DNA of 64,000 nucleotides, taken from NCBI GenBank assembly GCA_032622095.1, contig CP136067.1, positions 176,798,556 through 176,862,555 on the forward strand. The letters are read 5' to 3'. Origin of the DNA: Siphonodentalium dalli (Eukaryota; Mollusca; Scaphopoda; Gadilida; Siphonodentaliidae). The notes beneath the pieces are model-generated. The model was not told the DNA's origin. It saw only the letters and a list, made by a program, of their open reading frames with translations, and did not search any database. The number at the start of each line of letters is the position of its first letter. Position 1 is the stretch's first letter. The position numbers and the translations under genes were made by a program. Shown piece after piece: positions 58,887 through 64,000 of this stretch.

Positions 58887-59070
58887 CGATGACGATTTTG
58901 ATAGATTCCCTTGACTGAGAGGATTGTGGGAATAAGTCTTATTCTAGTATCGATCGACTTCGCGATCAATTGTTTATAAAACATTGTTGACTTTTGTTCA
59001 TAATATATTGCACCACTACATATTCTCAGCCATTTTACCCTGAATAAAACTGTTTGGGTTAACTTCTTTG
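58887..59070 (+). promoter_or_regulatory. PSMD3: PSMD3 3' UTR with poly(A) signal AATAAA at 59043-59048
   Basis: A canonical AATAAA lies 157 bp after the stop codon, followed by a T/GT-rich stretch (about 59050-59077) suitable as a downstream element. No other hexamer lies between the stop and this site. The cleavage site near 59065 is inferred. Confidence 0.7.
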
Positions 59071-59244
59071 TTTTCACCTATAAAACCCTGGAATGTTACT
59101 CTATAGTGGCAGGTAGTTATCTGTTAGAGTTCATTTATGTTTCTTTCCTCCCATTAGACTGCATTGTACAAGCAACAAATTTTGATGACATCTTAATCGC
59201 ACATGTATGTGATTGGTCAAAATATAGTGCCGGACATTTTCAGA

Positions 59245-59600
59245 AGTGGGCTAGCATCTCTAAATTCACATTCTGGGGACCTCATTCTGCTTAGGCTTCA
59301 TCTTCTCATATTAAATTAACAAGTTTTTAATTTCTTTAGAAAGTTTCTTTTTCTTTTTAAGTTGCTCTATATCCACAAATTTACAGACGATACAATGCAT
59401 TATCGAGGTGCCCAATTGGTGCACATCACCATCTTCACCTCTGGGAACTTAAATCTGTGTAGATCTCCTGTAGCAGATGAGGCCATGCAGAATGATGTCT
59501 CCAGAGTATGCATTTAGTGATGCTAGCCCGCTGTATGGTGTAGCGTCTCTAAATACACCCCCTGGGGACCTCATTCTGTTAATGTCTGGCACAATATTTT
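59245..59600. mobile_element. Family C element just downstream of PSMD3
   Basis: Half-hairpin at 59250-59291 and a degraded full hairpin at 59488-59580. Confidence 0.6.
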
Positions 59601-59689
59601 GCGTCACGGTTTTAAGCCATTGGGAAGTTCATTCAGAATGGATGGTGTAGGATTCAATAGTTAATCAGCTTATTATGCCCCCGATCTCC

Positions 59690-60055
59690 GATGGAGATTT
59701 GGGGGTATAAAATTGTCGACCCGTACGAACGTTTCAACTCATAACTTTGGTTTCGCTAATTCAATTCAGTTGATATTTGGTATGCCAATAGACCAGCTGG
59801 GGGGGACAAGATTTCCCCATAGCCGTGGTTTCGTCCGCCCATTTTTTCCAGAGTTACGCCCCTTTTTGGACTTAGAAAATTCAGGTTTTCTGCTACTTTT
59901 TTTGGGATAACTTGATTTTGGATTGTTTACACTCATGAATAACATAACTTTACAAAGTGCCATTTAATAAGCATTTGCACAAAAATAAGGAAAATCCTCT
60001 CTGATTGTACAGTCGGGGGCGTTACCTCCGCCCAGCGGTGCACTTGTTATTATTA
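59690..60055. repeat. Dispersed element with GCCCCCGATCTCCGATGG head
   Basis: Starts GCCCCCGATCTCCGATGGAG..TTTGGGGGTA and ends GTCGGGGGCG..CAGCGGTGCACTTG. Includes TTTCCAGAGTTACGCCCCTT. Non-coding. Confidence 0.5.
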
Positions 60056-60570
60056 TTATTGTACTTTATTTCAGACTCGAGGTCCATATATGAATTTGAA
60101 AGTAAAACAAAAAACAAAATAAACTAAACATTGTTACGAATGAGTCAAGTACGATGCAGACTAGTTGAATAGAATTCTCGAACTAAGATGTCCGTTGGCC
60201 ATTTCCTTGGATTCAGTATTATGTTCTTCGCGATATAATTTGGAAAATCAACTCTGAATGACGAGTAACTCGCAATGCTTTGTCAAAAGTTTCTCAGTCA
60301 GTAACGCGAATACCAAAACTACTCTGTATGTAGCGAATTATATCGTTTGTGGTAGTCTCTGGTGTCAATCTGGAAATGAAAACTGAGGTTTTCCGACGAC
60401 GAACCATTGGTTTCAATTCCGACACACACTGCTCTGATGTTCCAAGCACTAATCTTTTCCGCATCAAATTATTTTAGATGTCTTGATTGCTTTCAAACTG
60501 TGTACTGGCTACCGTAAATCCAGTTATTTATGTATTCGATCGCTTATGATCTAAGCCATTATTTTTTCTT

Positions 60571-60924
60571 ATTAGGCCCACTTAATTTTCTAACCCCAGA
60601 TCACATTTATAAAATATGTGGCATATTATATACCATTTGAAAGTTTCATCTGGATTGTAGTGCAAAAGTGGATTATTTTCAATGGAGGGGGAATAACTCT
60701 ATATCTTAAAGATAGAGTTATTCCCCTTCCATTGAAAGTACATCTTTCTATGATTTCATCTGTTTTCTATTTCTCTATGGGCATCTTCTGGGACACAGAC
60801 ATTTCATATGGTGATGAATTATAGTATTTTAATCATATTTTATGGCAGTGATTGTTATTAAAACCGTTAATCAAGGCACTATAAAAACATTATTCGGTGA
60901 CTCGAAAATTAAGTGGGCCTTTAA
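60571..60924. mobile_element. Family F element downstream of PSMD3
   Basis: Same ends. An internal short palindrome GGAATAACTCTATATCTTAA / TTAAGATAGAGTTATTCC lies at about 60690-60726. Confidence 0.65.
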
Positions 60925-61084
60925 ATATATGCCATAAAATACACCAAAGAGTCTTATTTATCTGGGACTATTTCTTTACAGGGGCAAACTACACATAGTT
61001 ACATGAAACGTCATCGCATGCCTTATAGAAGCCGATGTTAGTTTCGCATCCCATTTGTTGATTTAAGTATGTTTTGCAAGGTTT

Positions 61085-61258
61085 TGGATCGTGTAATAAA
61101 TAGAATCCACAACTCGTCCCCAGTTGATAGCGGAATTTACAAAACTCGTCCAGTAAATAAGGTCTGGACCTCGTCAAAGGCTCGGTTGAGACCTAATTTA
61201 CTGGACTCGTTTTGTAAATTCCGCTATAAACTGTGGACTCGTCGTAGATCCTCTATTT
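61085..61258. repeat. ~170-bp inverted repeat
   Basis: TGTAATAAATAGAATCCACA and ACTCGTC..CGGAATTTACAAAACTCG on the left pair with CGTTTTGTAAATTCCGC and TCTATTTATTACA on the right, around a centre near 61175. No clear target duplication. Confidence 0.65.
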
Positions 61259-61522
61259 ATTACATGCTTTTTCCAAGAATTACAATTTCCTAATGTGCCA
61301 TATTTACAAATCTGTGCAGTATACACATTCCATTGACCATACACGACATAAATGACATTCACCTCGACCGTGAAACCAGAAATATAAAATAAAAGCATCA
61401 CACATGACAAAACAAGGCCTATATGTACCTGAATAATGTTGATAGGGCACTTGTGTCATCGCGGAACAATAGAACAAGGGGCTGTACCACTCACTCTATC
61501 CTTACCGTTATCAACAAACCTA

Positions 61523-61914
61523 TTAAAGGTACTCAATCCCATCAAAGATCAGAGTGATCAGATATTGATTTTTGAAGTTTGGTATTTCTCGAGATGTTTA
61601 ATAATAAGTGGCCCACTTACACGTGGTCAAACCGACGGTCTTGCGGATGAAGATGGATAAATCTAAAATCAATTGGTTATTATTACCACTTGATTTTAGA
61701 GTTATCCATCTTCATCCGCAAGACAGTCGGTTTGACCACGTGTTTCTGGGCCACTTATTATTAAACATCTTGAGAAATAACAAACTTCAAAAATCAATAT
61801 CTGATCACTCTGAGCTTTGATGGGTGGTTTCCTTGACTCGAATCAAATATTTTTTACCCCCGAAGCCAAAGAAATAGTAATTTAGGAGCGTATGATCGGA
61901 TTGTGTATCTTTAC
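61523..61914. mobile_element. Family E element folded into a ~290-bp inverted repeat
   Basis: CAAAGATCAGAGTGATCAGA (61544 onwards) pairs with TCTGATCACTCTGAGCTTTG (up to about 61820), with further pairing through CGGATGAAGATGGATAA to a centre near 61675. Confidence 0.7.
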
Positions 61915-61994
61915 CCCTCTCTGGTATTCGGGATTCAAGGGGGCGGATTAGGGGCAATGTAGGGCTTCTCACAGGGAATATGATGGCAGTTTTA

Positions 61995-62201
61995 TTATGT
62001 TGTGGATAAAGTATCTGATGAGGATAGTGTGTCCGATTCAGAGTGTTCTACTTTCAATTGATCAACCTCGCAGTTCATCCGGTATTTCGGCTGCTCCCAT
62101 GGCCACGGACGGTGCACGCTGGGAACTGATTTGGGTGGATTCACATTCTCCGACGTCCATTCTGGATGAACGATGTAGTATGCTCTGGATACAAATGAGT
62201 T
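61995..62201 (-). CDS. Candidate terminal exon of an unrecognised minus-strand gene
   Basis: On the minus strand a strong acceptor (T-rich tract ending CTTTGCAG) precedes 69 codons: NSFVSRAYYIVHPEWTSEN, PPKSVPSVHRPWPWEQPKYR and an acidic/serine tail SESDTLSSSDTLSTT, then TAA. The composition is protein-like and the open frame ends properly. I do not recognise the family and could not find a matching upstream exon. The frameshifted relic starting at 62960 on the same strand may belong to the same locus, in which case this is part of a pseudogene. A clean acceptor plus an acidic tail argues for a real or recently lost exon. Confidence 0.35.
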   Translation of the reverse strand, partial: NSFVSRAYYIVHPEWTSENVNPPKSVPSVHRPWPWEQPKYRMNCEVDQLKVEHSESDTLSSSDTLSTT

Positions 62202-62270
62202 CTGCAAAGAAAACAACAAAAGCACTGAATGTCAGGTACATCTCATCATGATGTTATAATATAATTTTTT

Positions 62271-62642
62271 TACCCTGTGCCAATGCATTCTCTTATATAT
62301 GCGAGTCGACCATAGGTCGCCTCGCATATATAAGAGAATGCAATGGCCTAACAATTTTTTATCATTTTTTTTAAAATAAATGTTTCTTACAATTTTTAGG
62401 ACATAAAACAAAAAAAACATCCATTACCCTGCAGGGAGCCCCACACATATATAGAAGCACACAGAAGAGTGTCGTCTGCTCATGTTTGTCTGGGGCTCTG
62501 TATGGGTGAAATTATAAAATTGTTAAAGAATACAAGAAAAAATTATTAAAATTGTAAAAAATTGTTAGGCCAATGCATTATATATGCGAGGCGACCTATG
62601 GTCGACTCGCATATATAAGAGAATGCATTGGCACAGGGTAAA
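62271..62642. mobile_element. Family A-related double hairpin lacking the outer TTAACCC ends
   Basis: Starts TTTTACCCTGTGCC and ends GGCACAGGGTAAAA, with the same two hairpin modules, but the outer arms with CCGGCC and AAAGGGTTAA are absent. The spacer is different (includes GGGAGCCCCACACATATATA). It lies between two copies of a ~45-bp flanking duplication. Confidence 0.75.
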
Positions 62643-62861
62643 AAAATCAAAAGCACTGACTGTCAGGTACATCTTCTGATCATGATGTTATAATATAATG
62701 GACTGATTATATCATAAAATGTATCTCTACTCTGGAATCATGAATGTAAGCGATGCAGAGCAAAATTAGCTCACAAAAATTTTCTTTTTAATTTGTGCAT
62801 TCTCGAGCTGGGACCTACATACACTGTGAAATACATGATTCAAGAAGGTCTCTCTTCCCAG

Positions 62862-62975
62862 CAAGTTTTATATAAATTCCAGGGTATAAAATAATAGATA
62901 CGAAACAAGGACACCCAGTAAGTTTTATATAAATTCCAGGGTATAAAATAATAGATATGAATCGAGGACACCAGT
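62862..62975. repeat. 58-bp tandem duplication
   Basis: AGTTTTATATAAATTCCAGG..GTATAAAATAATAGATA occurs twice within 116 bp. Confidence 0.85.
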
Positions 62976-63465
62976 CCTGTCCGGAATTGTTTCTATCAAT
63001 TGATAAGAAATTATAACTCCGCTGGACAATTTTATGGGCTGTTTTAGAACAGTAGTCCACGCGAAGGACTATCTTCTCGCAACAATGATTGTATGGAGAC
63101 TGTAACTTCAATGATGCATGACATGGTGTTAACAATGAAATGGCAATTGCTTTTTTTGGCCAAATATTTTTGTTTCAAGTAGTTGCTTTCGAGCATCATT
63201 GACCAATTTGTGGCAACACCATAGAGTAAACATGTATTTCCCCAAGCTCTTCTGCAACATTGCCTTCCAGAGTCCACGATGATCCCAACGAAATAAATGT
63301 CCCAATAAACTTCTCATGTTTCTCCAGTGTCTTCCAGTATACAAAACGAGGAGATGTCATTTTCGGTAAATGCATGATATCCTATCAAAGCTGTCATTTT
63401 ATCTTTGCTCATATCTATTTCACCCAGCGAGGTAGCCTTGCGATGTATCCCACTCCCAGCACACA
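62960..63465 (-). pseudogene. Frameshifted coding relic with HAFT-motif (widespread invertebrate uncharacterised family)
   Basis: Reading the minus strand from about 63465 gives GIHRKATSLGEIDMSKDK and ALIGYHAFTENDISSF. A frameshift leads to YWKTLEKHEKFIGTFISLGS, then another to KLVNDARKQLLETKIFGQKK, and finally a weakly matching tail near 63100. Pieces in at least three frames with stops between them indicate a decayed gene. The order recalls a multi-copy uncharacterised invertebrate protein family with ALxGFHAFTGCD followed by VNxxRxxLF. The cysteine/aspartate core is already altered here (ENDI). I know no firm function for the family; it may be transposon-associated. Identification is from memory of the pattern, without a search. 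Confidence 0.42.
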
Positions 63466-63529
63466 GCATTATTACCAGTATATTTACATCTATCGATGGT
63501 TATCACAGAACAATTTTCTTGTCAGTAAA

Positions 63530-64000
63530 AACTCTAGGGCATGTATTCAATGAAAAATTAATCAATCATTGCAATTGTATTTCATCTATAGATTTACAAT
63601 GATCATATGATCGAAAAATCCCACTTCATTATACCTTTATAGACAAATAATATACCAAGTCTTCATTCAGTTCTATCTGAATTTTATTCACAAAATAGAT
63701 TTTTATAGTCTTGAAATTTGGATATATAAAAATTATGTTGTTGTAATTGTGGCGCTGAAGAGATAGACGATCTTTAAGAAACTGGTACAAACTAAGAAAT
63801 ATAGTATCTGTGTTACAGTGCCATTGGTCTAAAGTTCCGATGTCAGAACATCACAAAGTTTTGAAATGGTGGAATATGATCTCTATGAACATAGACAGAG
63901 TTGAGATTTGTGGCATGATCTTGCACATTCTCTGATCATGATTGCCATCTAGGCCATATATACCATTTGAAAGAGGAAGCTCAAAAACAGTGTATTATCA
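63530..64000. other. Window end, no gene recognised
   Basis: AT-rich sequence. The last ~40 bases (ATATACCATTTGAAAGAGGA) match the family F interior, so the window ends inside another copy. Confidence 0.4.

Overview
This is eukaryotic, intron-rich, repeat-dense DNA from an invertebrate animal. It holds one confidently recognised protein-coding gene: the complete plus-strand gene for 26S proteasome regulatory subunit PSMD3 (Rpn3). The gene lies in 11 coding exons between 21982 and 58886. When joined, the exons give 1530 nt in one continuous frame (509 residues plus stop), with a GT donor and AG acceptor at every junction. The style of the interspersed repeats (160-bp satellite-like arrays, short palindromic elements, poly-C elements) suggests a lophotrochozoan, possibly a bivalve mollusc. 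That placement is an impression, not a demonstration.

Layout. 1-20.4 kb: no recognisable gene. It contains palindromic MITEs, minisatellites and an unusual run of long C/G homopolymers (3-17 kb). 20.47-21.68 kb: a decayed LINE 3' end just upstream of PSMD3. 21.98-39.6 kb: PSMD3 exons 1-9, whose introns hold MITEs and tandem repeats. 42.76-42.81 kb: exon 10. 42.8-58.8 kb: a 16-kb last intron built almost wholly of repeats, including about 18 copies of a ~160-bp unit and several copies of a double-hairpin element with TTAACCCTTT ends. 58.8-59.05 kb: exon 11 and a poly(A) signal. 59.1-64 kb: more MITEs, a candidate minus-strand terminal exon of unknown identity, and a frameshifted minus-strand coding relic.

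The most unusual observation is inside PSMD3. The intron 4/exon 5 boundary (3' splice site plus the first ~45 coding bases) is repeated ten times in tandem with a ~64-bp period. Only the last copy continues into the full exon. Every upstream acceptor would lead to an early stop. A second small duplication at the 3' end of exon 11 copies the acidic C-terminus in another frame.

The transposon landscape is informative. Several otherwise distinct families end in TTAA (TTAACCCTTT- or TTAAAGG-type ends), consistent with TTAA-targeting transposition. Two family-A copies have near-empty paralogous sites nearby. Other elements show 8-bp duplications (hAT-like), TTA duplications (PIF/Harbinger-like) or TA/CAGT ends (Tc1/mariner-like).
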